From contig CAVYKK010000020.1 in assembly GCA_963769045.1 (NCBI GenBank), positions 95,119-159,118 of the forward strand: a DNA stretch of 64,000 bases. The letters run 5' to 3'. The notes below the pieces were generated by a model. It saw nothing but the letters and a program-made list of their open reading frames with translations, did no database searches and was not told the DNA's origin. This document shows positions 52,381 through 61,840 of this stretch, one piece after another. Source of the stretch: Methanocella_A sp963769045 (GTDB lineage: Archaea; Halobacteriota; Methanocellia; Methanocellales; Methanocellaceae). The translations under genes and the position numbers were made by a program. Position 1 is the stretch's first letter. Every line of letters starts with the position of its first letter.

Positions 52381-53724
52381 TTAAGCCCCAGGCGTCACCT
52401 TCATGTCCTTCACTCTGACCGTAGGCGAAACCACGGACCCGACGAACTTGTCGTCCCGGCCCATGCCGTCTACCTTTTTCATCAGTTCGAACACGTTGCC
52501 GCTGATCATCATGGACTTGATCGGCTTCGTCATGACGCCGTTCTCGACGACGAAGGCGTTCCGGCATTCCACGGAGAAGTCGCCGCTGATCGGGTTGGCT
52601 GTGTGGGCGCCGATGACCGAGTTCACGTATATGCCCCGGTCGGTCTCTTTTACCACATCGCTCCTCGGGTACTCGAAGCAGATGTTGCGCGGGCCCACCA
52701 TCGGGGGCGACCCGTAGGAGCCACGGACTGCGTTACCGGTTGATGCTCTTTTGTCCTTGCCGGCCGTGTACGTGTCGTAGAGGAATGTCTTCAGCACGCC
52801 GTCGTCCAGGATGACTGTCTTCTGCGAGGGCACGCCCTCGTCGTCGGATCGGGCTGTGCCCAGGCCGCCGTCGAGCAGGCCGTCGTCTACTACGGTCATC
52901 CCTTCGGCAGCGATGCGCTGGCCGATCTTCCCGGCCAGGCCCGATCGGCCTTTCTGGACGTTCTCGGAGTTGATCGACGAGAGCAGGGTCGATTCCAGCA
53001 AGTCCCCGAACGCGTTGGGGCCGAGCAGGACATCGACCGTCTGCTCGAATGTCGGCTCTGATTCCAGCGAGCTGCGGGCGAGCTTCGAGGCGTTGCGGCC
53101 TACGGCCTGCATGTCCAGGTCCAGCGACCGCGCGACGTCGTAGTCGTAGGCTGTCGAGACGCGGGTTCCTTCCTTCATGATGACGTCTACGTAGCCCATG
53201 AACACGGTCTCCCGGTCCTCGACGCTAACGCCGCTTGAGTTCATGATCGCCGTGTCGGAGACGACGCACGACAGCTTCCCGAACGTGACCGAGGCGCCTT
53301 TATCCTCTTTCGCCGCCTCGATCATGCCGGCGGCGATGTCCATGCACTTGTCGAGCCCTATCTCGTCGATGCGTTTGTCGAAGACGCCGTGAACGTTTTT
53401 ATATGGTCGGGGCCGGGGAAGTCCTTTCAGGTCAGGGTCGGCCGGACGTGCCTTCGCACATTCGATAGCGGCCCGGACAGCTTCCTCGAACTTCGCCGGG
53501 TCATTTGACGAGGAATAGCCCTCTGCGCCATTTGCGATTACACGCACGCCGACGCCTCCTGACACGCTTTCCTCGCCGTAGCCCAGGTCTCCCCTGACGG
53601 TCTCCACAGCGACAATGCGGCCTGAAGAGGCGTATACTTCGGCTTCGCTCGCGCCCAGCTTCATCGCCAGGTCGACCAGCTTCTTTGCCTGGCCAATGAC
53701 CAGCGTCGTCTCTTCCCTGATCAT
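52381..53724 (-). CDS. pmbA: TldE/PmbA family metalloprotease subunit
   Basis: 447 residues. PmbA/TldE lacks the HExxxH site and partners with TldD. Typical blocks are GYGEESVSGGVGVRVIANGA (~54-73), GYSSSNDPAKFEEAVRAAIE, VLLGPNAFGDLLESTLLSSI, and the end NPISGDFSVECRNAFVVENG. The heterodimer with TldD degrades peptides and in some bacteria matures modified peptides. The start overlaps the tldD stop by four bases (ATGA). Start ATG 53724. Confidence 0.92.
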   Translation of the reverse strand: MIREETTLVIGQAKKLVDLAMKLGASEAEVYASSGRIVAVETVRGDLGYGEESVSGGVGVRVIANGAEGYSSSNDPAKFEEAVRAAIECAKARPADPDLKGLPRPRPYKNVHGVFDKRIDEIGLDKCMDIAAGMIEAAKEDKGASVTFGKLSCVVSDTAIMNSSGVSVEDRETVFMGYVDVIMKEGTRVSTAYDYDVARSLDLDMQAVGRNASKLARSSLESEPTFEQTVDVLLGPNAFGDLLESTLLSSINSENVQKGRSGLAGKIGQRIAAEGMTVVDDGLLDGGLGTARSDDEGVPSQKTVILDDGVLKTFLYDTYTAGKDKRASTGNAVRGSYGSPPMVGPRNICFEYPRSDVVKETDRGIYVNSVIGAHTANPISGDFSVECRNAFVVENGVMTKPIKSMMISGNVFELMKKVDGMGRDDKFVGSVVSPTVRVKDMKVTPGA

Positions 53725-55055
53725 GCCTGTCCCCCCACGACAGCGTCTTTGACAAGAATATGCGGCGACCCGTCTCCGACAGGGACGCCCTGGCCGGCCT
53801 TACCGCACCTTCCAGAGTTGAACTTGAGGTCGTTGCCGACCCGGACGATGCTGTTCAGTGTCTTGAGTGTGTTGCCGGAGAGCGATACGTCGCGGATCGG
53901 CTCCCCGATCTTTCCGTCCTTGATGAGGTAGCCCATGACAGCGTTGAACTGGAATACGCCTTCGCCGGTGTTCACCTGGCCGCCTCGGGAGCCTTTCAGG
54001 TAGATACCGTTCACGCCATCGAAGACCTCCTCTTTTGTCATGTCACCGTTATCGATGAACGTATTACTCATGCGTACTACCGGACGTGCCAGGCCGCCGG
54101 CCCTGGCGTTGCCGGGCTCTCCGCCGAGCTTCGCCGCAGTTTCACGAGAGTTAAGGTAGGCTTTCATAACCCCTTTCTCAATAATCGTAGTACGACGTGA
54201 GGGTACGCCTTCGCTGTCATATGGGTAGTAACCATAGCGCAGCAGCGTCGGGTCATCGTGGACAGTCACCAGCCTGCTGCCGATCTCCTGGCCGATCTTC
54301 CCTTCGAGGCAGGAGTCGCCGTCGAGCACTGTGTCCGCTTCCGATGCATGTCCGACCGCCTCGTGAATAAACACGCCGGCCAGCTCCTGGTCCAGCACGA
54401 CGTCAAAGCGCCCGCTGGGAGAGGGCCTGGCCTTCAGGAGACAGACCGCCTCGTCCGCAGCCTCTTTAGCCAGCTTCAGGGGGTCACACTGGTCAAAAAC
54501 CTCATAACCGCCGACGTTGAAGTAGCTGCGCCGCCCTGCCTGGAGGCTGCCATTCTCGCCGGCGACGGCCGTACAGCTGAATCCTGTCCTGGTGATGTCG
54601 TACTCGATCCGCTCTGCGTCCGTGCCATAATGGATGCTGTGAGCGAAAGATTCAGAGTAATTAATGCGGGTGCTCTTGATCAGTCCGTTCTTGTCCGCCT
54701 CTCTCATGGCGGCCTCGATCGCCTTGCAGAAATCCTGCTTTTCCCGCAGCGAAATATCGGCAGGGTTCTTCTTCACCCGATAGACTTCCTTCTGCCCGGA
54801 TTGCGCCTTCTTGAGGTCGATTTTAGGCCTCGGGTTCAGCTTATGGAGCCTCCGGGCCAGCGACAGCGACGAGTCGATGGCATCGCCCGCCAGCGAGGGA
54901 TCGTCTACGGTAGTAAACCCGTACGAGCCGCCGATCAGTGCCCTCACCGCCGCCCCGGACATGAAATGGGTGGAGACCTCGTCGATCTCGCCGTTATCGT
55001 AAGCGATTGCCGTTGTGTAGCCGTGAAGCTCCCTTACGTCATAAAATTCTTGCAT
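53721..55055 (-). CDS. tldD: TldD family metalloprotease subunit
   Basis: 444 residues. The zinc motif is HEAVGHASEAD (~234-244; HExxxH), and SGRCGKAGQGVPVGDGSP (~413-430) holds the conserved Cys. With PmbA it forms the TldDE protease. N-terminal GNTFA-like GSYGFTTVDDPSLAGDAIDS is also typical. It is the first gene of the pair. Start ATG 55055. Upstream lies the long regulatory region of the ABC operon on the opposite strand. Confidence 0.92.
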   Translation of the reverse strand: MQEFYDVRELHGYTTAIAYDNGEIDEVSTHFMSGAAVRALIGGSYGFTTVDDPSLAGDAIDSSLSLARRLHKLNPRPKIDLKKAQSGQKEVYRVKKNPADISLREKQDFCKAIEAAMREADKNGLIKSTRINYSESFAHSIHYGTDAERIEYDITRTGFSCTAVAGENGSLQAGRRSYFNVGGYEVFDQCDPLKLAKEAADEAVCLLKARPSPSGRFDVVLDQELAGVFIHEAVGHASEADTVLDGDSCLEGKIGQEIGSRLVTVHDDPTLLRYGYYPYDSEGVPSRRTTIIEKGVMKAYLNSRETAAKLGGEPGNARAGGLARPVVRMSNTFIDNGDMTKEEVFDGVNGIYLKGSRGGQVNTGEGVFQFNAVMGYLIKDGKIGEPIRDVSLSGNTLKTLNSIVRVGNDLKFNSGRCGKAGQGVPVGDGSPHILVKDAVVGGQA

Positions 55056-55264
55056 ATACCATCACCTGGGGACGAAAAACAAACCTGAAATTAATTGTAC
55101 GCTTGCTACTTTGCGTATGTTTGTATAAATCCATTTCTACCCGAATGGGGGAACACAAGCCGTATTCCTGTCGGATGCCTGTACCATGCCATGGCCCGCC
55201 ATGCGTTTTTCTCCGGATAGACGACAGTATGCGCCCCCTTCTATCGACCATGGCACTGGTGATC

Positions 55265-55375
55265 AAAAGTTTTATATACTTATCGTATGTATGTACCTCT
55301 GCTTAAGATGTATATACGATGACTATATGTATCAATCTCTGATGTGCATATACTGTTGATATACATACCGCCAGG
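55265..55375 (+). promoter_or_regulatory. ABC-operon promoter with arrayed TATGTATAC-type boxes
   Basis: GTTTTATATACTT at 55270-55282 is a strong TATA box. Five related AT-rich boxes follow: CGTATGTATGTAC (~55284), GATGTATATACGAT (~55308), CTATATGTATC (~55323), GTGCATATAC (~55343) and GATATACATAC (~55358), at intervals near 15-20 bases. Inverted pairs suggest dimeric regulator sites. Together with the upstream stretch this fills the 344-base gap between tldD and the ABC operon; no gene is seen there. Confidence 0.5.
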
Positions 55376-55399
55376 CTGTACGCAGCCAGGGGTTATCAC

Positions 55400-56362
55400 A
55401 TGACAACAACCAACGATCTAGTAATAAGCACAGACAAGCTGACCAAATCATACAACGGCAAACCGGTCCTGAAATCGCTGGACCTCAAGGTGCCGAAGCA
55501 ATCCATTTTCGGCTTCCTGGGCCCCAACGGGGCTGGGAAGACGACGACTATCAAGCTCATCCTCGGCCTCATACGCCCGACGAGCGGGGCCTGCTCGGCC
55601 TTTGGCATGGACACCATCGGCAACAGCATCAAGATCAGGCACCGCATCGGATACCTGGCGCAGGACCCGAGGTATTATGAATATATGACCGCACGTGAAA
55701 CCCTGAGGTTCACTGCCAGGTTCTTCTATGATGGCCCGAAGGATGAGATCGAGGCCCGCATCGAGGATACGCTGAAGCTGGTCGCCATCGACGACAAGGC
55801 CGACCGGTCAATCAAGGGGTTCTCAGGCGGCGAGCGACAGCGCCTCGGCATCGCCCAGGCTTACATTAACCACCCCGAGCTGCTCATTCTCGATGAGCCC
55901 GCCGCATCGCTTGATCCGATGGGTCGCCGTGATGTGCTGGAGCTGATGAATAAAATCCGCAGCGAGACGACCATCTTCTACTCCACACATATTCTTGACG
56001 ATGTCCAGAAGGTCAGTGACATTGTAGCCATTCTCAATCATGGCGAGCTGGTCGCACAGGCGCCAATTGAACAGCTCCTCGCCGGAAAAGGCAACGTTAC
56101 CTACCGTGTCGTAGTCAAGGGCGACGCAGCGAACGCCCGGACGAAGATCACACAGTTGCCCTGGGTATCTGCCGTGAACACGACAGGACAGAACGGGCAC
56201 ACCGCCATGCTGGTGAGTGTCACAGACGACGCGAAGGCAGAGGATAGCCTGCTGGAAACAGTCCTAACCGGTGGTGTCAAGGTCGTAGAGTTCGGCCGCA
56301 AAAAGATGGATCTTGAAGACGTGTTCATGGACCTCGTGGAGGGGAAGACCAATGTCAACTAA
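55400..56362 (+). CDS. ABC transporter ATP-binding protein 1
   Basis: 320 residues. Walker A GPNGAGKTTTIK (~45-56), signature FSGGERQRLG (~139-148), Walker B ELLILDEPAA (~157-166) and the H-loop STHIL are all present. The C-terminal ~80 residues (VTYRVVVKGDAANARTKITQ) are a DUF4162-like tail common in ABC exporters of the drug/lantibiotic type. It overlaps the permease gene by 11 bases. A close paralog lies at 60875-61840. Confidence 0.93.
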   Translation: MTTTNDLVISTDKLTKSYNGKPVLKSLDLKVPKQSIFGFLGPNGAGKTTTIKLILGLIRPTSGACSAFGMDTIGNSIKIRHRIGYLAQDPRYYEYMTARETLRFTARFFYDGPKDEIEARIEDTLKLVAIDDKADRSIKGFSGGERQRLGIAQAYINHPELLILDEPAASLDPMGRRDVLELMNKIRSETTIFYSTHILDDVQKVSDIVAILNHGELVAQAPIEQLLAGKGNVTYRVVVKGDAANARTKITQLPWVSAVNTTGQNGHTAMLVSVTDDAKAEDSLLETVLTGGVKVVEFGRKKMDLEDVFMDLVEGKTNVN

Positions 56363-57221
56363 ACAATTAAAGTCGGTCGAGAACCTGGGCTGGACCGCAG
56401 GCCTGCGCAACATGCTGCGCAAGGAGAACGGGAAGTGGTGGAGCCTGAAGTCCCTCGCGGCACAGCTTATAATCTGGACGCTCATCGTCAACTCGATGGT
56501 AGCTCTCGCCGTGTTCGTCATCCCGCAAATCCCGATCACAGAGGATGTACAGGCACAGATCAACAGCACAGGCGACGATGAGGCTAAACAGGCAGTCTCC
56601 AATGGCATGCTGAATTTCACGCCGGAAACAATACTGACATTTGGCATGTCCATGTTCTTCCAGGTCATGAGTATAGCACTGCTCATCGGCGGCGTGATCC
56701 TTGCCCACGACTCCATCCTCAAAGAGCGTGAATCGGGCACTGCCGCATGGCTGTTGTCCAAGCCGATCTCCCGGAAGGCGTTCGTACTGTCCAAGCTCAT
56801 CGCCTGCATGTTCGGCCTGCTGGTCATCGTCGTCGCAATACAGGCGATCATCGCCTATGCGCAGATATCGATCGCTTACGGCGGGCTGGCCCCGGTGTTG
56901 CCATTCCTTGGCGGGCTGAGCATAATGAGCCTGAACGGCCTGTTCTACATGGTGCTGGCCCTGGCGCTGGGCGCATTCACGCTGTCGCGTGGTGCAACGC
57001 TTGGCCTGCCCATCATCGTCGGGCTGGTCGGCAGCGTCCTGCTACAGGTCGTAAGCGAGCTGCAGTATGTAACCCCCTGGACGCTCGGCGGAATGGCCGA
57101 AACCTTCGCGGCAGGCGGTGCGCTGCCGGACTGGGCAATCTTCCCGATCATCGCGACGGTCGTATGGATCATCGTCTTCGCCGGAGCGGCGATCATGAGG
57201 TTCGAGAAGATCGAGCTGTAG
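56352..57221 (+). CDS. ABC-2 type permease 1
   Basis: 289 residues from ATG 56352, inside the ATPase gene. Six hydrophobic segments; GVILAHDSILKERESGTAAW and LLSKPISRKAFVLSKL (~128-162) mark the ABC-2/NosY-like permease family. With ATPase 1 it forms an exporter; the substrate is unknown. The N-terminal amphipathic stretch TAGLRNMLRKENGKWWSLKS is shared with permease 2. Confidence 0.88.
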   Translation: MSTKQLKSVENLGWTAGLRNMLRKENGKWWSLKSLAAQLIIWTLIVNSMVALAVFVIPQIPITEDVQAQINSTGDDEAKQAVSNGMLNFTPETILTFGMSMFFQVMSIALLIGGVILAHDSILKERESGTAAWLLSKPISRKAFVLSKLIACMFGLLVIVVAIQAIIAYAQISIAYGGLAPVLPFLGGLSIMSLNGLFYMVLALALGAFTLSRGATLGLPIIVGLVGSVLLQVVSELQYVTPWTLGGMAETFAAGGALPDWAIFPIIATVVWIIVFAGAAIMRFEKIEL

Positions 57222-57303
57222 ATGCGGGAACAGAGAGGGCTTCCTCCCATGGGCCCTCTCCCCGAATTTTAGGTAAATTTATTCAAGTAAAGACGGTGTT
57301 TTC

Positions 57304-58539
57304 ATGCAGCTAAGAGCGCAGCGGCTGATCGTACTGATGGTGTCGATGTTTATCTTCACGCTGGGATTCGGCATCATAGCGCCAATCATGAGCTATGTCA
57401 TCAAGGACATGGGCGCGACGGCGCTCGACCTGGGCTTACTGTTGGCCACTTCCTCGGCCATGCAGTTCGTATTCGCACCTGTATGGGGCCGGCTCTCGGA
57501 CCGGTTCGGCAGGAAGCCAGTACTGCTGGCAGGGCTCTGTGGCTTCGGCATATCCTTTGTCATCGTCGGGCTATCGACTGAGCTATGGATGCTGTACGTA
57601 TCACAGGTCATCGGCGGCGTGCTCTCGGCAGGTATCTGGCCGGCGGCACTGGCCTATGTGGCCGACATCGCCCCGCAGAAAGAGCGCGGCAACCTTATCG
57701 GCTTGCTGGGTGCAGCCTCCGGCATGGGCATGATCGTCGGGCCGGTTATGTCCTGTATCATGGCCACATTGAGCCTGCAGCTGCCATTCTTCGCGGCAGC
57801 TGCCCTCGCATTCGTCACCATGGCGTTCGTGGTCGTGCTGCTGCCGGAGTCCAGAAAGCCGGGGTCCGGCGTGGAAAAGCATGATAAGATGTCGATGCTT
57901 GCCACCATCCGGACGCCGTTCGGCGGGCTGCTGCTCCTCATGCTGTTCATCAGCTTTGCCATCGCCTGCATCGACGGCACCATGGCATTCTTCATCATGG
58001 ACCGGTTCGGCCTCTCCGATATGCCTTCCACGATGCCGTTGTTCGGCGGGAGCGTCATGATCACCGGCCCGCAGGTAGTGGGCGTGATCTTTGTGTTTGC
58101 GGGCATCACCGGCATCATCTGCCAGGCGCTGCTGGCCGGCAAGGCGATCAAGGTGCTGGGCGAGGAAAAGGTCGTGATCATCGGCCTGCTCCTGCTGGCC
58201 GCGGGACTGCTACTGCTCCAGCTAACCACGGGGCTGGCTTCGCTGACATTCTACATCTGCCTCATGATCACAGGCGGCTGCCTGATCAATACCGGGATCA
58301 ACACGCTGGTATCTAACCGGACTGACGACGATCACCAGGGCGAGGCGATGGGAATGCTGGGTGCGTTCAACAGCCTGGGCCGGGTCCTCGGCCCCGCAGC
58401 AGGCGGCTTCGCCTATGTGATCAGCATGAGCCTGCCCTACGTCAGCTCGGCGCTGATCTCATGCCTGACGGCGGCTGCCATTTCGATCAAGTCTAGGATG
58501 AAACCCCGGGTCATAGCGCCCGGGAAACAGGTGATGTAA
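57304..58539 (+). CDS. Major facilitator superfamily transporter
   Basis: 411 residues with 12 hydrophobic segments. MFS loop 2-3 motif GRLSDRFGRKPVLLAG (~62-77) is canonical, and GGVLSAGIWPAALAYVADIA, GASGMGMIVGP follow the drug-efflux pattern (DHA1-like). It is likely an exporter of drugs or metabolites. It follows permease 1 by 82 bases in the same direction, so this region may be a multi-pump export operon. Confidence 0.88.
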   Translation: MQLRAQRLIVLMVSMFIFTLGFGIIAPIMSYVIKDMGATALDLGLLLATSSAMQFVFAPVWGRLSDRFGRKPVLLAGLCGFGISFVIVGLSTELWMLYVSQVIGGVLSAGIWPAALAYVADIAPQKERGNLIGLLGAASGMGMIVGPVMSCIMATLSLQLPFFAAAALAFVTMAFVVVLLPESRKPGSGVEKHDKMSMLATIRTPFGGLLLLMLFISFAIACIDGTMAFFIMDRFGLSDMPSTMPLFGGSVMITGPQVVGVIFVFAGITGIICQALLAGKAIKVLGEEKVVIIGLLLLAAGLLLLQLTTGLASLTFYICLMITGGCLINTGINTLVSNRTDDDHQGEAMGMLGAFNSLGRVLGPAAGGFAYVISMSLPYVSSALISCLTAAAISIKSRMKPRVIAPGKQVM

Positions 58540-58540
58540 A

Positions 58541-58660
58541 ATGGGTGGTGATTTGATGCACAATATCATGCTGCGCAAGGATATAATCATCCGGGCCACA
58601 GCCACGATATTCCTGGTCTTAGGCACCGGCATTGCCCTGAAAACGGGGGCATTCCTGTGA
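58541..58660 (+). CDS. Tiny single-helix membrane ORF
   Basis: 39 residues: MGGDLMHNIMLRKDIIIRAT then ATIFLVLGTGIALKTGAFL. The C-terminal half is a transmembrane helix. It begins right after the MFS stop and its TGA overlaps the GTG start of the following serine hydrolase (GTGA), which suggests a real, translationally coupled gene. No homolog is known to me. GGTG at 58529-58533 may be its ribosome site. Confidence 0.4.
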   Translation: MGGDLMHNIMLRKDIIIRATATIFLVLGTGIALKTGAFL

Positions 58661-60702
58661 TAAATTCTCGATTGCCCATGTCAATGAATAATAAAACTAC
58701 AGAAGGAATGATTACAATATCCGATAATGCTATACGGCGGAAGCCGCTGAACAAACGTGCCTGCCGGCAAGGCCTGGCAATTTTGTCTTTACTACTGATC
58801 GTACTGTTCCAGTGCGTGACAGCCACCGCACAATCGACCGTGACGGCATCGGGTTCATCGATGTCAACTGAAGGGCTGTCACAGTTATCGTTAAACGATA
58901 TTGGCACTTTAAAGACCCTCATCGACGGGCTCATGCAGGAGCAAATCGACGATCACCATGCCCCCGGCGGCGTAATCGCCATAGTCATGGGCGGACAGAT
59001 CATCTTTGCGCAGGGCTACGGCAATGCCGACGTGGAAAACAGTACTCCCGTCGTTGCCGGCGAGACCCTGTTCCGCATCGGCTCGTGCACGAAAACTTTT
59101 ACCGCCACTGCCGTTATGCAGCTGGTGTCGCAAGGGAAGCTGGACCTCAACGCTGACGTAAACAATTATTTAAAAGACTTCAGCGTCCCCGAAAGCAATT
59201 CCCGGCCGATCACGCTGGATAACCTTCTGGCCCATACAGCGGGCTTCGAGGTCCAGGACGCCTGTGGCAAATCCCTGGTGATCGACCCGGGCAGGATGAT
59301 ATCGCTCGACGATTACATCAAGAAGGACATGCCCGCTATAGTGCGTCCTCCGGGCGAGGCCTCCAGCTATTCGAACTATGGCTATGCCCTGGCGGGATAC
59401 ATTGTCGGAGAGGCATCAGGCATCCCCTACGACCGGTACCTGGAAGACAACATCTTTATCCCGCTGGACATGAGGAACACGACGGCCGGGCAGCCCGTCT
59501 CCGGCGCTCTCAACACCCGCCTCGCCAAAGGCTATACATACTCTGGCGGCAGTTATGCGGCGGGCAGCTTCGAATACGTGGTGCCCTCGCCGTCGGGCTC
59601 CATCAGTGCCACTGCCACGGACATGGCCCATTACCTGATCGCGCGGCTGGATGGCGGCCGGTACAATAACAGCAGCATACTTGACCCGGGCACGGCTGCC
59701 ACGATGCTGACCCGGGAGTACTCCAACGACCCCCGGCTGAACGGGATGGCCTACGGCCTGGTAGAAACCGACATCAACGGAAAGCGGGCGCTCGTCAAGA
59801 GCGGGGATACCCTGCTGTTCCATAGTGAAATATGCCTCCTGCCTTCGGAAGGTCTCGGCATCTTCGTCGCCTTTAACGGCGACGGCGGCACGCAGGCATA
59901 CATGGACGTAGTGCAAGGCTTCTTCGACCGCTATTACCCGGCGGGAAGCCCCGGCACGCCAGTGCCGATAGCCGGGTACCGGGAGCGGGCAAAGGATTAT
60001 GCCGGCACCTACTACTCCACACGGACCGCCTATACGACCTTCGAAAAGATCGCTGGCGGGCTGTCCCAACAGTACGACGTGACCGCGAACCCCAACGGTA
60101 CAATCAGCATTGCGGGCCGCACCTTCGTCGAGGTCCAGCCACGCTACTTCGAGGAACTGAATGGTACTATGCGGCTGGTCTTCAGCGAAAACGCCGATAG
60201 CAGGATCCAGTACCTGTTCGTCGGCAGCGACCCCGAAGGCGGTTCGCTTGCGAAAGCCGAATGGCACCAGACCATGGGCTTCCACCTGGCCTTGCTGGCC
60301 GTCTGCCTGCTCACATTCCTCTCGGCGCTGGTCGCCTGGCCGGCATCATGGCTACTCAATCGCCGGAAGAGTAAACCAACAAACCGTATGCAGTCGCTTG
60401 CCAAATGGGCCGCAGCCATGGGGTGTGTCCTGGACATCGGATTCATCATCGGCTTCCTGCTGCTCCTGACGATGGCCTACAACGACATGGCCTACGGCGT
60501 TCCGCTCGCTTTACTCATAGTGCTCACGATACCGATCATTGCGGCACTGTTGACGATAGCGTCACTTTGCTTCACGGCATTAGCCTGGTATCGGCACTAC
60601 TGGAGCCTGCCGGGGAGGATACATTATACGATCGTGACGATCGCGCTGGTGGCGTACCTGTGGTTCCTGTACTTTTGGAACCTGCTCGGGTACAAATTTT
60701 AA
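58657..60702 (+). CDS. Membrane serine hydrolase (beta-lactamase/PBP class C type)
   Basis: 681 residues from GTG 58657 (overlaps the previous stop; ATG 58681 is also possible). A signal anchor at ~38-60 is followed by a class C beta-lactamase domain (~85-430): SxxK as GSCTKTF (~147), YxN as SNYGYALAGY preceded by YSN (~230), and a KSG triad in KSGDTLLFH (~382). The C-terminal ~150 residues have four hydrophobic segments (~540-675). Such archaeal proteins are serine hydrolases/peptidases of unknown substrate, not proven beta-lactamases. Between two export modules, a role in processing or resistance is conceivable. Confidence 0.85.
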   Translation: MINSRLPMSMNNKTTEGMITISDNAIRRKPLNKRACRQGLAILSLLLIVLFQCVTATAQSTVTASGSSMSTEGLSQLSLNDIGTLKTLIDGLMQEQIDDHHAPGGVIAIVMGGQIIFAQGYGNADVENSTPVVAGETLFRIGSCTKTFTATAVMQLVSQGKLDLNADVNNYLKDFSVPESNSRPITLDNLLAHTAGFEVQDACGKSLVIDPGRMISLDDYIKKDMPAIVRPPGEASSYSNYGYALAGYIVGEASGIPYDRYLEDNIFIPLDMRNTTAGQPVSGALNTRLAKGYTYSGGSYAAGSFEYVVPSPSGSISATATDMAHYLIARLDGGRYNNSSILDPGTAATMLTREYSNDPRLNGMAYGLVETDINGKRALVKSGDTLLFHSEICLLPSEGLGIFVAFNGDGGTQAYMDVVQGFFDRYYPAGSPGTPVPIAGYRERAKDYAGTYYSTRTAYTTFEKIAGGLSQQYDVTANPNGTISIAGRTFVEVQPRYFEELNGTMRLVFSENADSRIQYLFVGSDPEGGSLAKAEWHQTMGFHLALLAVCLLTFLSALVAWPASWLLNRRKSKPTNRMQSLAKWAAAMGCVLDIGFIIGFLLLLTMAYNDMAYGVPLALLIVLTIPIIAALLTIASLCFTALAWYRHYWSLPGRIHYTIVTIALVAYLWFLYFWNLLGYKF

Positions 60703-60747
60703 CCGCAAGAAGCGATGTGTATCAGGCGGCCCCCTGCGGTTTCCTGA

Positions 60748-60776
60748 ACGGCGGGATTGATTCCCGGTCCCGCCGT
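60748..60776 (+). terminator. Hairpin after the serine hydrolase gene
   Basis: ACGGCGGGA (60748-60756) and TCCCGCCGT (60768-60776) make a perfect 9-bp stem with an 11-base loop, 45 bases after the stop. CTATTTATAACC at 60801-60812 beyond it is a TATA-like element for the next operon. Confidence 0.45.
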
Positions 60777-60874
60777 ATCTTCTTCCTGTAAATCAATAGC
60801 TATTTATAACCCGACCCATTATTGTTTGGCTATTACCTGGCCGGTTGACCCGGGATGTCACAGGATGCCATAAC

Positions 60875-61840
60875 ATGGACGAGACGGAAAACCTGATCAT
60901 CAGCACCAGCAAGCTCGCAAAATCGTATAACGGCAGGCCGGTCCTCAAATGGATCAACCTTAAGGTGCCGAAGGGCTCGATCTTCGGATTCCTGGGCCCC
61001 AACGGTGCCGGCAAGACGACGACCATCAAGCTCATTCTCGGCCTCATTCGCCCGACGAGCGGCAGCTGTACCGCATTCGGCCTGGACTCGATCGGCGACA
61101 GCATCCAGATCAGGCACAGGATAGGCTACCTTGCCCAGGACCCCCGGTACTACGAGTATATGACCGCACGCGAGACCCTCCGGTTCGTGGCCAGGTTCTT
61201 CTACAAAGGGCCGTCTGCCGCAATCGAGGAGCGTATCGAGGATACGCTAAAGCTGGTCGGCATGGAGGACAAGGCCGACAGGCCGATCAAGGGCTTTTCC
61301 GGCGGCGAGAGACAGCGCCTTGGTATCGCACAGGCGTATGTGAATCATCCCGAGCTGCTCATCCTCGACGAGCCGGCGGCAGCGCTGGACCCGTCGGGGC
61401 GGAGAGATGTGCTTGGGCTGATGAACAAAATACGCGGCCAGACTACGATCTTTTATTCGACCCACATCCTGGACGACGTGCAGCGTGTCAGCGACATCGT
61501 CGCTATCATGAACCGGGGCGAGCTGGTGGCACAGGCCCCGATTGAGGAGTTGCTGTGCGGCAAGGGTAACATCCCCTACAACGTCCTGATGAAAGGCGGA
61601 GACGTCATGGCTATAAGGAAAAAAATATTGCTGCTCCCCTGGGTGTCCGCCGTGGAGCTGACTCCGCAGAACGGCACTACGGCCATGCTGGTAAACGTGA
61701 GCGACGACGTGAAGGCGGAGGACTGCCTGCTGGAAGAGGTCCAGGCATGCGGCGTCAGGGTCGTGGCGTTCGGGCGGAAAAAGCTGGAGCTCGAGGACGT
61801 ATACATGAATCTCGTGGAAGGGAAGTACCATGACAACTGA
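60875..61840 (+). CDS. ABC transporter ATP-binding protein 2
   Basis: 321 residues from ATG 60875 (MDETENLIIST); the longer frame from 60845 has no better start. Walker A GPNGAGKTTTIK, signature FSGGERQRLG, Walker B ELLILDEPAA and STHIL are identical to ATPase 1. The two proteins are near copies over most of their length (for example RPTSG-C-AFG, RHRIGYLAQDPRYYEYMTAR), so this is a clear duplication. It overlaps permease 2 by 11 bases, just as in module 1. Confidence 0.93.
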   Translation: MDETENLIISTSKLAKSYNGRPVLKWINLKVPKGSIFGFLGPNGAGKTTTIKLILGLIRPTSGSCTAFGLDSIGDSIQIRHRIGYLAQDPRYYEYMTARETLRFVARFFYKGPSAAIEERIEDTLKLVGMEDKADRPIKGFSGGERQRLGIAQAYVNHPELLILDEPAAALDPSGRRDVLGLMNKIRGQTTIFYSTHILDDVQRVSDIVAIMNRGELVAQAPIEELLCGKGNIPYNVLMKGGDVMAIRKKILLLPWVSAVELTPQNGTTAMLVNVSDDVKAEDCLLEEVQACGVRVVAFGRKKLELEDVYMNLVEGKYHDN

